DNA of 64,000 nucleotides, taken from an uncultured Bacteroidales bacterium (lineage in GTDB: Bacteria; Bacteroidota; Bacteroidia; Bacteroidales; P3). Shown piece after piece: positions 27,401-34,737 of this stretch (positions within the stretch are counted from its first letter, which is position 1; the number at the start of each line of letters is the position of its first letter). The notes beneath the pieces were generated by a model. The model was not told the DNA's origin and did not search any database. It worked only from the letters and a program-made list of their open reading frames with translations. A program made the position numbers and the translations under genes. Location: NCBI GenBank assembly GCA_900318275.1, contig ONJY01000005.1:32667-96666 (forward strand), read 5' to 3'.

Positions 27401-27844
27401 TACGGCTATGGCTGTGTCTTCAAGCAGGGCTCCTTGCGGATGCTTGATGGCCTCGATGGCGAGGGTGTTGAATTTGCCGTACTTGAGGTGCTTGTTGAGC
27501 AGAAACTCGTTCCAGTGGCGCGAGTCGTCGGCATAGCCAACCTCTTTGTTGTTGACGTACACGCGGCAGGCACGGCCACAGCGCACGTTGAGCAGGACAA
27601 GATAGTCTTTCCAGACGCGGTCTGCTTCTATCTGGCGCGTGTAGATGATAGATGTGTCGGTACGCCGTTGCTTCCAGCTGCCAGTAAGCTCCAGGAAATA
27701 GGGTGACTCGCGGTAGGCAAGTTTCTCTATTGTGCCGTCATCGTCGTAGGCCACCATGTTGGCCCGAGGGGATGTCGGCAGCTGTGCCACTGCTGCAAAT
27801 GGCGGCGACAGGAGAATAAAGAGCAACGCTACAAGCCGACGCAT
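24446..27844 (-). CDS. GH2-like (beta-galactosidase fold) protein without catalytic glutamates
   Basis: 1132 residues, signal peptide MRRLVALLFILLSPPFAAVAQ. Order: jelly-roll sugar-binding domain (about 40-165), Ig-like domain (165-280), TIM-barrel domain (280-510), further beta domains, a chitobiase-C-type segment (about 860-920, YTLDGSEPTETSPIY) and a discoidin-like F5/8 C domain to the end. The barrel lines up with LacZ-type enzymes, but the acid/base site reads CLGNTRDNG (Thr398 where GNE has Glu) and the nucleophile site reads LMLPSANAE (Pro461 where CEYAHAM has Glu). INAVRTSRF also loses the usual histidine. So it should bind sugar without cleaving it by the normal mechanism. Coupled to the DUF4249 gene; follows a small barrel protein by 12 nt. 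Confidence 0.85.
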   Translation of the reverse strand: MRRLVALLFILLSPPFAAVAQLPTSPRANMVAYDDDGTIEKLAYRESPYFLELTGSWKQRRTDTSIIYTRQIEADRVWKDYLVLLNVRCGRACRVYVNNKEVGYADDSRHWNEFLLNKHLKYGKFNTLAIEAIKHPQGALLEDTAIAVGLNGEPYILFKTDPCVADMALAADFDAFTSTGTLSVDTRIFNSRCRGRYYVEVELWTPQGRQLDRMGRWVVFDKNSEESAEISRSWSNIEPWSAESPSLYTVIVRLRNENMEEEEMVGARIGFRRVEIKEGLLTVNGKAITIKGITYGIEHTEGYASREQMRQDIIAMKRTNINAVRTSRFSPMDPFFYELCDSYGLYVVADANLMPASSQHQAVATDQDYAPLFERRVENLYGKYKNHTSIIAWCLGNTRDNGVCMAAAYRRLKAIEKNRPVIFPGADFADVTDIVAPSLPTPTAMRQTLTKSSERPFLMLPSANAETFATLADLWQLTLSQRQLQGGFVDIWPLGSTPRADIKQLYSPFSISPSKVTRDEGEFLVHNNNDFTSFGAYSLEYTIYTNLRSNIVAGDLPVAMGGGESDKVSMRIPNLDLQPGEELFVRFDVNRRAGNRQSWIGNSKADRAVGSVVFPLQSHSAPLRQLDTAGTRLTVNGSGTDTVMATTLRGTPLKLRFTAPDGVLLLTDTLGNTLAAPTVVFDGHSEWQTSTLAVASRQPDSRTLCIDALRQYRSLTGTPMCDVRLSYTIHATGDIVAECHVSPTDRVRGTLTPVFIVNPSCSSGDTMQWFGTDRETALHRSAGIIGVNRQPVTAFKGSRNDVRWCAIGTDHGLFCQLPGTLARLTLANGTLSLAPQKPTQHISLRLGTYDTGRQPEDCHAVTCPAITSGILEPPTISASEARFSQPLTVTITSPDVVPDKPADKAKPTRKGKTQDPAAPVIRYTLDGSEPTETSPIYTAPITITTTTVVKARVFSDGMPPSFTATRKFNYDYIIKTAFSRHANTPYNAGTDTILYDGEHASVDDLARGWLGFSGKAPAITVTLAKAVDIDYITLRYAHAPTVWAFAPRNVTVTFSTDGTTWGDTVTFALPFDPAAQENDTDQLIELRIPVDRSGVGFIRIEPEDIGRIPAWHRAKGLKPWLMMDEIEISERL

Positions 27845-27856
27845 GGCACTGTCTAA

Positions 27857-28450
27857 CTAAAAGTGTAGCGTCAGGCCACCTTCAAAGACGTGCAGAGTGC
27901 GCACATCGGCAAGAAGGGCATTGTGGTTTGCGTCGAAGCGCGACACCTCGGCCATGTTCAGCAGTTTGTAGCCAACATGCAGGCCTATGGCAAAGCCACG
28001 GTCTATGGCAAAACGGCCACCGGCCTGAGCACCGAAGTAGATGCCGCCAGTCTCTATCTTAGTGGTGGGGCTCGATGCTCCAAGGGGTAGGGTATAGCCC
28101 AGCTGAAGGACGGCGAAAGGTGTGAGGCGTGAGCGCATGAAGTGGCTGCGTAACTCCACGAAGATAGGCATCTGTGTGAAAGCACCCGTGGGGTCATACA
28201 GATAGGTGACACCAAGGCCTACGCCGGCTTCCTTGCGGAACTGGAAGCCTCCGGAGAAGCCAAGACCGAAGCCCGACAGAGTGTCGGCTATTGCATCGCG
28301 GGCGGCGCTGGGGGTGCGGTTGAAGTTCATGACGTAGGAGGCGTCTACTATGGCATAGAAACCACGCCACTTGTATTCAATGTGCCGCTGTGCAGCTGCT
28401 GTGCCACAAAGGCACAGCAGCGATACAGCGACGATGACAATCTTTTTCAT
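27857..28450 (-). CDS. Small outer-membrane beta-barrel protein
   Basis: 197 residues from the ATG at 28450 (MKKIVIVAVSLLCLCGTAAAQ signal peptide); an ATG eight codons earlier would spoil the signal. Alternating strands such as GFYAIVDASYVMNF, GLGFSGGFQFRKEAGVGLGVTYLY, LTPFAVLQLGYTLPLG and a final aromatic residue (GGLTLHF) are typical of 8-stranded porin-like barrels. 16 nt behind the CoA-transferase stop and 12 nt before the GH2-like gene, so part of the same long transcript. Function unknown. Confidence 0.72.
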   Translation of the reverse strand: MKKIVIVAVSLLCLCGTAAAQRHIEYKWRGFYAIVDASYVMNFNRTPSAARDAIADTLSGFGLGFSGGFQFRKEAGVGLGVTYLYDPTGAFTQMPIFVELRSHFMRSRLTPFAVLQLGYTLPLGASSPTTKIETGGIYFGAQAGGRFAIDRGFAIGLHVGYKLLNMAEVSRFDANHNALLADVRTLHVFEGGLTLHF

Positions 28451-28466
28451 AATTATCATTTGTGCA

Positions 28467-29126
28467 TTATGCATTCATCGGCTTGAGGTCGGGGCTCACG
28501 ATAAGGGTGGCCTCGGTGGCAGCCTGAATCTGCTCGACGGTGAACTCGGGGTTGATCTCTGTCAGGACGATGCCCTTGGGGGTTATCTCCATGACACCCA
28601 TCTCGGTGATAATCATGTTCACCTGACCCTTGGCGGTGAGCGGCAGGGTGCACTTCTTCAGAATCTTGGGGTTGCCTTTGGCTGTGTGCTCCATAGCGAG
28701 GATAACCTTCTTGGCACCAACCAGGAGGTCCATGGCGCCGCCCATGCCGGGGGTTTTCTTGCCGGGGATCATCCAGTTGGCCAAGTCGCCTTCCTCGTCC
28801 ACCTGCATGGCGCCGAGGACGCTGACATCAACATGTCCACCACGGATGATGCCGAAGGAAGTGGCGCTGTCAAAGGTGCAGGCACCCTTGACGGGGGTCA
28901 CGAAGCCACCGCCGGCGTTGATGAACCACGGGTCTTCCTTACCTTCTTCGGGGGTGGGGCCCATGCCAATCATACCGTTCTCACTCTGCAGGATGACGTG
29001 TACGCCATCGGGCAGGAAGTTAGGAATCAGGGTCGGCAGACCGATACCAAGGTTGACGACATCGCCGTCGTGCAGCTCCTGGGCAGCGCGTTTGGCGATA
29101 AAGGGTTTAATCTGTTCTTTTTCCAT
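28467..29126 (-). CDS. Acetoacetate:butyrate-type CoA-transferase, beta subunit
   Basis: 219 residues, the small (B) subunit of family I CoA-transferases. The thioester-forming glutamate is in LQSENGMIGMGP; VNLGIGLPTLIPNFLP and MGGAMDLLVGAKKVILAMEH are family hallmarks. In lysine fermentation it would pass CoA from butyryl-CoA to acetoacetate. These enzymes need an alpha subunit (AtoD/CtfA-like), but no such gene lies in this window. It follows kamE by 23 nt, consistent with the pathway. AtoA or CtfB would be the matching name; the substrate pair is not proven. Confidence 0.88.
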   Translation of the reverse strand: MEKEQIKPFIAKRAAQELHDGDVVNLGIGLPTLIPNFLPDGVHVILQSENGMIGMGPTPEEGKEDPWFINAGGGFVTPVKGACTFDSATSFGIIRGGHVDVSVLGAMQVDEEGDLANWMIPGKKTPGMGGAMDLLVGAKKVILAMEHTAKGNPKILKKCTLPLTAKGQVNMIITEMGVMEITPKGIVLTEINPEFTVEQIQAATEATLIVSPDLKPMNA

Positions 29127-29149
29127 TGTTATAGTTTTTTAGTTTTTGT

Positions 29150-29938
29150 TTACTTCCATCCTCTGGCCACCATCTCCTGGGCTATGTACGAGGCCTCGTC
29201 GTCGGCATAGGTGTTGGGACCAAAGCCGGCGTCGTAGCCGAGCTCCTTGGCCAGCTCGTGGCTGATACGAGGACCGCCGCATATAAGTATCACCTTGTCG
29301 CGTAGTCCTTCGGCCTCAAGCATCTCTACGAGCTCAGTGAGGTTCTTGATGTGTACGTCTTTCTGGGTGACCGTCTGACTCACGATGAGAGCGTCAGCGT
29401 GAAGCTCAATGCCTTTGGCAATGAACTCCTCGTTGGGCACCTGGCTGCCGAGGTTGTAGGCGTCAATCATGTCGTAGCGCTCTAGGCCGTAGTGGCCGGC
29501 GTACCCTTTCATGTTCATGATGGCGTCAATACCCACGGTGTGGGCGTCAGTACCCGTCGAGGCACCGACGATGACAATCTTGCGGCCAATATGTTCTCGG
29601 ATATACTCGTCGCATTCGTGCATGTCCATTGTGGTACTCTCCACCTTGGGCACATGGATGCTGGTGTAGTCCACCGTGTGTGTCAGCGAGCCGTAGCAGT
29701 TCATGAAGCAGAAACCTTCAGTCAGTTCCTTCTGGTAGACTACCAGGGGGTTCTCGAAGCCCATCTTCTTCAGCAGCTGCTTGGCAGCCTCTTCGGCCTC
29801 GGCGCCGGCAGGCACCGGCAGGGTGAAGCTCAGCTGCACCTTTCCGTCGTTCATCGTGTCGCCGTAGGGCTTTATCTTGGTGAGGTCAAGGGTTTTGTCG
29901 TAATCCTTTGCCTCCATCGAATACAATCCTTCGCTCAT
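29150..29938 (-). CDS. kamE: Lysine 5,6-aminomutase, beta subunit (B12-binding)
   Basis: Carries adenosylcobalamin and PLP for the move of the terminal amino group of D-lysine or L-beta-lysine from C6 to C5. 262 residues. The B12 motif D-x-H-x-x-G is Asp131-Ala-His133-Thr-Val-Gly136, and Lys144 follows in MNMKGY. His133 (cobalt ligand) and Lys144 (PLP Schiff base) fall at the same numbers as in the characterised clostridial beta subunit, which supports both start and function. Rossmann-like end with ILICGGPRISHELAKELGYDAGFGPNTYA (split by loops). The start is 1 nt after the kamD stop. Confidence 0.95.
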   Translation of the reverse strand: MSEGLYSMEAKDYDKTLDLTKIKPYGDTMNDGKVQLSFTLPVPAGAEAEEAAKQLLKKMGFENPLVVYQKELTEGFCFMNCYGSLTHTVDYTSIHVPKVESTTMDMHECDEYIREHIGRKIVIVGASTGTDAHTVGIDAIMNMKGYAGHYGLERYDMIDAYNLGSQVPNEEFIAKGIELHADALIVSQTVTQKDVHIKNLTELVEMLEAEGLRDKVILICGGPRISHELAKELGYDAGFGPNTYADDEASYIAQEMVARGWK

Positions 29939-29939
29939 A

Positions 29940-31496
29940 TTATTTCTTTCCTTTCATTAATTCAACAAACGGGTTAAAATAGTGCTCGCCCTTGAGGGTC
30001 ACACCGTCAAGTCCCTTGCCGCCGTTCTTCGGACGCTTCACGTTGGCGAAGATTCCCTTCTCAAGTGCGGTGAAGAGTCCTTCGCTCTCCATGGCTTCAA
30101 GCAACTTGGTGGCGTCGTGCAACACTTTCTGGGCACGGCTTTTGATGATACCGCCGTCCTTGAACTCCACCTCTTCGCCGATATCCTTCATGTTGTTGAA
30201 GATATACTTGGCGTTCTCGATACTCAGGTAACGGTCGCTCATGAAGGGGGTGTGGATGGCCTCCGTGGGCATACCTAGCAGCTGCAGTCCCTGGTGGGTC
30301 CACTGGCCGATGACGTTGAACAGAGCGTCCTGTATGTGGCCACGGAAGATGTTGCCGGTCATGAACTTGGTGGGAGGCATGTACTTCAGCGGTGCGTTGG
30401 GGAATATCTCGCGCAGCATCTGAGCTTGTGCCAACTCGTAGAGGAAGCCGTTCTCAAGCATGGGGTCCATCTCAAAGGCGTGGCCGAGACCTTGCTGTTC
30501 GCTGGGCAGACCGGCCATGAAGGCCAGCTGTTCGTTGATGAAGTCTGATGCCAGTACGGTGTGGGCCTCTTCGTATGCGTCGGCGGTGGTGAGGTAGTTA
30601 TCCTCGCCAGTGTTGATGATGACACCTGCGAAACCATTGATGATGCGGCTGAAATACTGGTCAATCAGCGTACGCTGCATGTTGATGTCGCGGAACAGGA
30701 TGCCGTAGAGTGCATCGTTGAGCATCACGTCGAGGCCTTCGAGGGCGCCCATGGCAGCAATCTCCGGCATGCATAGGCCCGAGCAGTAGTTGCAGAGGCG
30801 TATGTAGCGGCCCACTTCCTCGCCGACCTCGTCAAGCGCTTTGCGCATGATGCGGAAGTTCTCCTGCGTGGCGAAGGTGCCGCCGAAGCCTTCTGTCGTA
30901 GCGCCATAAGGCACGTAGTCAAGCAGTGACTGGCCTGTGGTACGGATGACGGCGATGATGTCGGCACCCTGGCGGGCACCGGCCTGGGCCTGCACCACAT
31001 CCTCGTAGATGTTGCCGGTGGCGACGATGATGTACAGATAGGGCTTGCTGCCCTCGCCGATGGTCTCTATGTATTTCTCGCGGCGCAGACGGTTGCCTCG
31101 CACTTTCTCAATGGTCTTGTTGATGACGGGCTCCAAGGCCTTGTCGATCTCGGCTTTCGTGTGCACAGGCATCTGGGTGATGTCGAGCTTGCCTTCGCTG
31201 ATGGCCTCGGCAATCTCCTGCGGGTTCTTGCCGGTCTCCACCATGGCGTTGCCCATATAGAACATCACACCCTGGCCGAGCACGCCTTTGCTCTTCAGTT
31301 CTTCCACCACCACGTTGGGCATGGGCACATCGTTTTTGTCCACGCCGTCGATGCCGAGGAAGCGGCAGAGGGTGCGCTCCACGGCCACGGTGGTGTAGTC
31401 CTCAACGAAATCCTGTACCTGCCCGGCGATGTTGCGGGCCACAGAACGTGCATGCTCAACCTCGTTAAAATCAAGTCCTACTTTACTTTTCTGCAT
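29940..31496 (-). CDS. kamD: Lysine 5,6-aminomutase, alpha subunit
   Basis: Large subunit of the B12/PLP-dependent aminomutase. 518 residues, the normal length. Recognisable blocks: VGLDFNEVEHARSVARNIA at the N-terminus, VATGNIYEDVVQAQAGARQGADII, PYGATTEGFGGTFATQENF, and PTKFMTGNIFRGHIQDALFN, as in the TIM-barrel alpha subunits. First gene of a long minus-strand transcript kamD-kamE-CoA-transferase-barrel-GH2-DUF4249, judging from gaps of 1 to 23 nt and the ATGA overlap. -7 promoter element at 31544; the leader is about 45 nt, too short for a cobalamin riboswitch. Confidence 0.95.
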   Translation of the reverse strand: MQKSKVGLDFNEVEHARSVARNIAGQVQDFVEDYTTVAVERTLCRFLGIDGVDKNDVPMPNVVVEELKSKGVLGQGVMFYMGNAMVETGKNPQEIAEAISEGKLDITQMPVHTKAEIDKALEPVINKTIEKVRGNRLRREKYIETIGEGSKPYLYIIVATGNIYEDVVQAQAGARQGADIIAVIRTTGQSLLDYVPYGATTEGFGGTFATQENFRIMRKALDEVGEEVGRYIRLCNYCSGLCMPEIAAMGALEGLDVMLNDALYGILFRDINMQRTLIDQYFSRIINGFAGVIINTGEDNYLTTADAYEEAHTVLASDFINEQLAFMAGLPSEQQGLGHAFEMDPMLENGFLYELAQAQMLREIFPNAPLKYMPPTKFMTGNIFRGHIQDALFNVIGQWTHQGLQLLGMPTEAIHTPFMSDRYLSIENAKYIFNNMKDIGEEVEFKDGGIIKSRAQKVLHDATKLLEAMESEGLFTALEKGIFANVKRPKNGGKGLDGVTLKGEHYFNPFVELMKGKK

Positions 31497-31543
31497 TGTT
31501 ATTATATTGTTTGGTTTATTGTTTTACACTATAATTCGGACTG

Positions 31544-31551
31544 CAAAGATA
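31544..31551 (-). promoter_or_regulatory. Promoter -7 element (TATCTTTG) for kamD
   Basis: Minus-strand TATCTTTG fits TAnnTTTG, 48 nt upstream of kamD. No -33 TTTG at the right distance. Confidence 0.6.
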
Positions 31552-31617
31552 CGACATTTTTTTTATATAGTAAAATTATTTTTATTAGCCCCTGCGGAAA
31601 TATGTACAAAACAAGTA

Positions 31618-31639
31618 GAGGCCGTTAAACAACGGCCTC
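31618..31639 (-). terminator. Terminator hairpin after the GH25 gene
   Basis: Perfect stem GAGGCCGTT (31618-31626) with AACGGCCTC (31631-31639) and loop AAAC. On the minus strand it is followed by the T-rich TACTTGTTTTG. Confidence 0.65.
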
Positions 31640-31675
31640 ATGTTCTGTGATATATGGCGGTGGAGAGCAGGCCGG

Positions 31676-32389
31676 CTATTGCTTCGACGTGGTGTCGGCC
31701 TTTGCGGTGTCTGACTTCTTCTTGGGTTTGGGCATCTTGATGTCGCTGAGGCTGTGGTTGCGATGTATACGGATAAAGTCCACGTAGCCGCTAATGCCCG
31801 GACAGTGGCCTGTCTCGGTATACTGCCACAGGGTGAATCGTGTCGTCGGGTAGCCGCGGTAGTTGGCTATGAATATATGGTACTTGGAGTATTTCTTGCC
31901 CGAGAAATGCAGCTTGTACACCTTCTCCGAAGTGTATATCACAGGTCTCACGCCGTATTCTTTCTGCATGAGCTCCAGCAGCTTGTCTACACGCTCCATG
32001 TTGAGGCGCCCCGAATGGTGCCCCTCTATGTCGAGCACTGGCGCCAGGTCCTGCTCGCTCTTCTTCACCATCTTGCGCATGTTGGCCATCTGCTGGTAGG
32101 CAGTGGTCTTGCTACTGTACACATGGTAGCTGCCGGCCAGCAGGCCTGCCTTGCGTGCATTCTTGATGTTGCTGCGGTAGTAGGGGTCCTGTATCGAGGT
32201 GCCTTCCGTGCTGCGTATGTACACGAAACGTATCGTTGAGTCCTTGGCCACCTTCTTCCAGTTGATGTTGCCCTGGAACTTCGACACATCTATGCCTCTG
32301 TGGCGTACCTGCCCTTGTGTGGCGGCAGGGGAGAGGAGAAAGAAAAATGCCAGCGCCAGTAGTGCCACTACGTGCCAAATGCCTCTCAT
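31676..32389 (-). CDS. GH25 muramidase (lysozyme), secreted
   Basis: 237 residues from the ATG at 32389, preceded by the purine-rich AGGTGAAAGGACAAGA; it gives a clean signal peptide (MRGIWHVVALLALAFFFLLS). ATGs 8 and 14 codons earlier are possible, the first overlapping the RNase G stop. GH25 motifs: RGIDVSKFQGNINW with the first catalytic aspartate, AGSYHVYSS, and LAPVLDIEGHH with the Asp-x-Glu pair. It cleaves the MurNAc-GlcNAc bond of peptidoglycan. The C-terminal tail is lysine-rich (MPKPKKKSDTAKADTTSKQ). Adjacent to RNase G on the same strand; the pairing has no obvious functional meaning. Confidence 0.88.
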   Translation of the reverse strand: MRGIWHVVALLALAFFFLLSPAATQGQVRHRGIDVSKFQGNINWKKVAKDSTIRFVYIRSTEGTSIQDPYYRSNIKNARKAGLLAGSYHVYSSKTTAYQQMANMRKMVKKSEQDLAPVLDIEGHHSGRLNMERVDKLLELMQKEYGVRPVIYTSEKVYKLHFSGKKYSKYHIFIANYRGYPTTRFTLWQYTETGHCPGISGYVDFIRIHRNHSLSDIKMPKPKKKSDTAKADTTSKQ

Positions 32390-32414
32390 TCTTGTCCTTT
32401 CACCTCTCTCCATG

Positions 32415-33968
32415 TCACATCTGTATCTCATCGCCGTGAGCGTTGAAGAAGTGGTATTCCAGCAGACCGTATTGCTCCGACTGCTTCAGTGTCAGCCACA
32501 CGTGGTGGCGTCGCATCCAGCGCCAGCGGAAACTCCGCAGTCCGCCGCGCATGAGGTAGGCGTTAATGTAGGGATGCGTCACTATGGTGTAGCGGTGCTC
32601 GTTCTGTGAGGTGGTGAGGTATTTGAGGTTCGACTCAATCTCGTCAACCACCACAAGACTCTGCTTGATGTGTCCTGTGCCGTCGCACATGGGGCACTTC
32701 TCCTGCACGTCGACCTCCACGGCCGGGCGCACCCTCTGTCGGGTTATCTGCATCAGACCGAACTTGCTCAGTGGCAGTATGGTGTGACGTGCTTTGTCGG
32801 GTTTCATGGCCTCGGTCATCACGTCGAAGAGCTTCTTGCGGTTCTCGGCCTTGTCCATGTCGACGAAGTCGATGATGATGATGCCACCCATGTCGCGTAG
32901 ACGCATCTGGCGGGCTATCTCCAGGCCGCTCTCTATGTTCACCTGCAGCGCAGTGTCCTCCTGGCCGCTGCCGGCCTTGATGTGGTTGCCGCTGTTCACG
33001 TCGATGACATGCATGGCCTCGGTGTGCTCCACATAGAGGTACACGCCGGAGCGTATCGTCACTATGCGGCCGAAAGCCTTGCGTATGTCGCGCTGCACAC
33101 CGAACTGCTCAAAAATGGGGGTGTCCATCTTGTACAGTTTGACGATGTCTTCCTTGCCGGGCGACATGACGCTGACGAAGCGGCGTGCCTCGTCGTACAG
33201 CACCTGGTCGTCCACCTGCACCGAGTTGAAGTCGTCACTCAGTATGTCGCGCAGCAGGGCTGTCGTGGTGTCGAGTTCGGCATGCACCTTGCAGGGGGCG
33301 TTGACGTGTTTGAGCTTCTCTGTCATCTCCTTCCAGTTCTCCATGAGCTGGCGCAGGTCGGCGTCCAGCTCGGCCACGCTCTTGCCTTCGGCCACCGTGC
33401 GCACTATGACGCCAAAGTTCTGCGGCCTGATGCTCTGCATCAAGCGGCGCAGCCGGTTGCGCTCCTCCGAGCCCTTGATTTTCTGCGATATGGAGATCTT
33501 GTTGCTGAAGGGGGTAAGTACTAGGTAGTGCCCGGCGATGCTTATGTCGCCCGTCACCTTGGGACCTTTGGTGGAGATAGGCTCCTTGGTCACCTGCACA
33601 AGGATGGGCTGTCCCACCTTGAGGGTGTTGTCGAAGTTGCCGACTTTGGCCAAGGTGGGCTCTATCTTGAAGTTGGCGAGGGTCTGCGCCCCTTTGTCGC
33701 CGTTCATGGCCAGGCGTAGGTATTTGTCCACAGAGTTGTAGTCGGGGCCGAGGTCGAGGTAGTGCATGAAACCTTCCTTGTCGCCCCCCACATCTATGAA
33801 GGCGGCGTTGAGGCCTTGCATTATTTTGCGCACTTTGCCGAAGTAGATGTCTCCCACGGCATACTGGCCGCCGGGTTGTTCGCGGTGCAGCTCCACGAGG
33901 CGCTTGTCCTCGAGCAGGGCTATCTGCACCCCTTCGGGTGTGCGCGATACTATGAGGTCTTTATCCAA
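32415..33968 (-). CDS. rng: Ribonuclease G/E family endoribonuclease
   Basis: Single-strand-specific endoribonuclease for rRNA maturation and mRNA decay. 517 residues. S1 domain near the N-terminus (GDIYFGKVRKIMQGLNAAFID), the catalytic metal-binding region with IIIIDFVDMDKAENRKKLFD, and the zinc-link CPMCDGTGHIKQ. It lacks the long C-terminal scaffold of E. coli RNase E, so RNase G-like. The start codon is TTG (33968-33966): there is no ATG in frame between the upstream leader and residue 50, so this unusual start is forced. Confidence 0.92.
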   Translation of the reverse strand: MDKDLIVSRTPEGVQIALLEDKRLVELHREQPGGQYAVGDIYFGKVRKIMQGLNAAFIDVGGDKEGFMHYLDLGPDYNSVDKYLRLAMNGDKGAQTLANFKIEPTLAKVGNFDNTLKVGQPILVQVTKEPISTKGPKVTGDISIAGHYLVLTPFSNKISISQKIKGSEERNRLRRLMQSIRPQNFGVIVRTVAEGKSVAELDADLRQLMENWKEMTEKLKHVNAPCKVHAELDTTTALLRDILSDDFNSVQVDDQVLYDEARRFVSVMSPGKEDIVKLYKMDTPIFEQFGVQRDIRKAFGRIVTIRSGVYLYVEHTEAMHVIDVNSGNHIKAGSGQEDTALQVNIESGLEIARQMRLRDMGGIIIIDFVDMDKAENRKKLFDVMTEAMKPDKARHTILPLSKFGLMQITRQRVRPAVEVDVQEKCPMCDGTGHIKQSLVVVDEIESNLKYLTTSQNEHRYTIVTHPYINAYLMRGGLRSFRWRWMRRHHVWLTLKQSEQYGLLEYHFFNAHGDEIQM

Positions 33969-34124
33969 TGTGTCAGTGTTGTTTGATGTTGGATATACAT
34001 AAAAACAAACTACATACCAGCCTTTTTAGGGGTGGTGTGTAATTTGTTTTAGTTTTGTTTGTCGGAAGAAATACCGGTGTCGCCATGCCGGCGCCACCGC
34101 TGCGAGGCGCTGCCCCGTCAGTCC

Positions 34125-34214
34125 TTATTTCTTCTTATGTCTGTTCTTGCGCAGGCGTTTTTTACGCTTGTGCGTAGACATTTTGTGGCGTTTATGTTTC
34201 TTTCCGTTAGGCAT
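34125..34214 (-). CDS. 29-residue basic protein, AURKAIP1/COX24-like (bS22/mS38-type)
   Basis: A complete small frame between HU and RNase G: ATG at 34214-34212, TAA at 34127-34125. The product begins MPNGKKHKRHKMSTHKRKKR and is more than half Lys, Arg and His. Tiny proteins of this type in Bacteroidota are annotated as AURKAIP1/COX24-domain proteins and correspond to the small-subunit ribosomal protein bS22/mS38 class. Its place downstream of HU is the usual one, as far as I recall. The frame and composition are direct observation; the ribosomal role is from family knowledge. Confidence 0.75.
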   Translation of the reverse strand: MPNGKKHKRHKMSTHKRKKRLRKNRHKKK

Positions 34215-34231
34215 TGTCTAAAGTTTTTTAC

Positions 34232-34516
34232 TTATTTCACTTTCTTCTTGACATCCTGCATGAAAGTCTTGGCGGGCTTGAAAGCGGGGATGTTGTGAGC
34301 CGGGATGATGATGGTGGTGTTCTTGCTGATGTTGCGGCCAGTCTTCTCAGCGCGTTTCTTCACGATGAAGCTGCCGAAGCCACGCAGGTACACATTCTCG
34401 CCCTCGGAAAGGCTCTCTTTGATAACGGTCATGAACTCCTCGACGGTGGCCTGGATGGCGACTTTCTCGATACCGGTTTTCTGAGCTATTTCAGCTACGA
34501 TTTCTGCCTTTGTCAT
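34232..34516 (-). CDS. HU/IHF family DNA-binding protein
   Basis: 94 residues, typical size. MTKAEIVAEIAQKTGIEKVAIQ opens the helical dimerisation part; GENVYLRGFGSFIVKKRAEKTGRN leads into the beta arm, and the arm tip and final helix read TTIIIPAHNIPAFKPAKTF. These bend and compact DNA as dimers. The 29-residue gene follows after 17 nt. A -7 promoter element lies 55 nt upstream. Confidence 0.95.
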   Translation of the reverse strand: MTKAEIVAEIAQKTGIEKVAIQATVEEFMTVIKESLSEGENVYLRGFGSFIVKKRAEKTGRNISKNTTIIIPAHNIPAFKPAKTFMQDVKKKVK

Positions 34517-34570
34517 TTTGCGTAATGATTTTTGTTATTAATAATTTGTTTTTCAACCAAAATTGGAATG

Positions 34571-34578
34571 CAAAAGTA
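34571..34578 (-). promoter_or_regulatory. Promoter -7 element (TACTTTTG) for the HU gene
   Basis: Minus-strand TACTTTTG fits TAnnTTTG. The upstream DNA is very AT-rich (34580-34680), which may help activity. No -33 TTTG found. Confidence 0.55.
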
Positions 34579-34737
34579 GCACTTTTTTTTTAATCGGAGA
34601 ATATTTTTTTTTGTTTTAACAATTGTAAATATATTTTATTGCTGGTTATCAATAAGTTGGGCTAATAACTTTTTTGTACAATCACCAGTAATCCACCCCT
34701 CGCAAGGCACCACAATCCTATCTTTAACGGCTAATTT

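Noticed and set aside
31497-31675. Cobalamin riboswitch before kamD
   Set aside because: The leader from the -7 element to the start is only about 45 nt and has no B12-box-like sequence.
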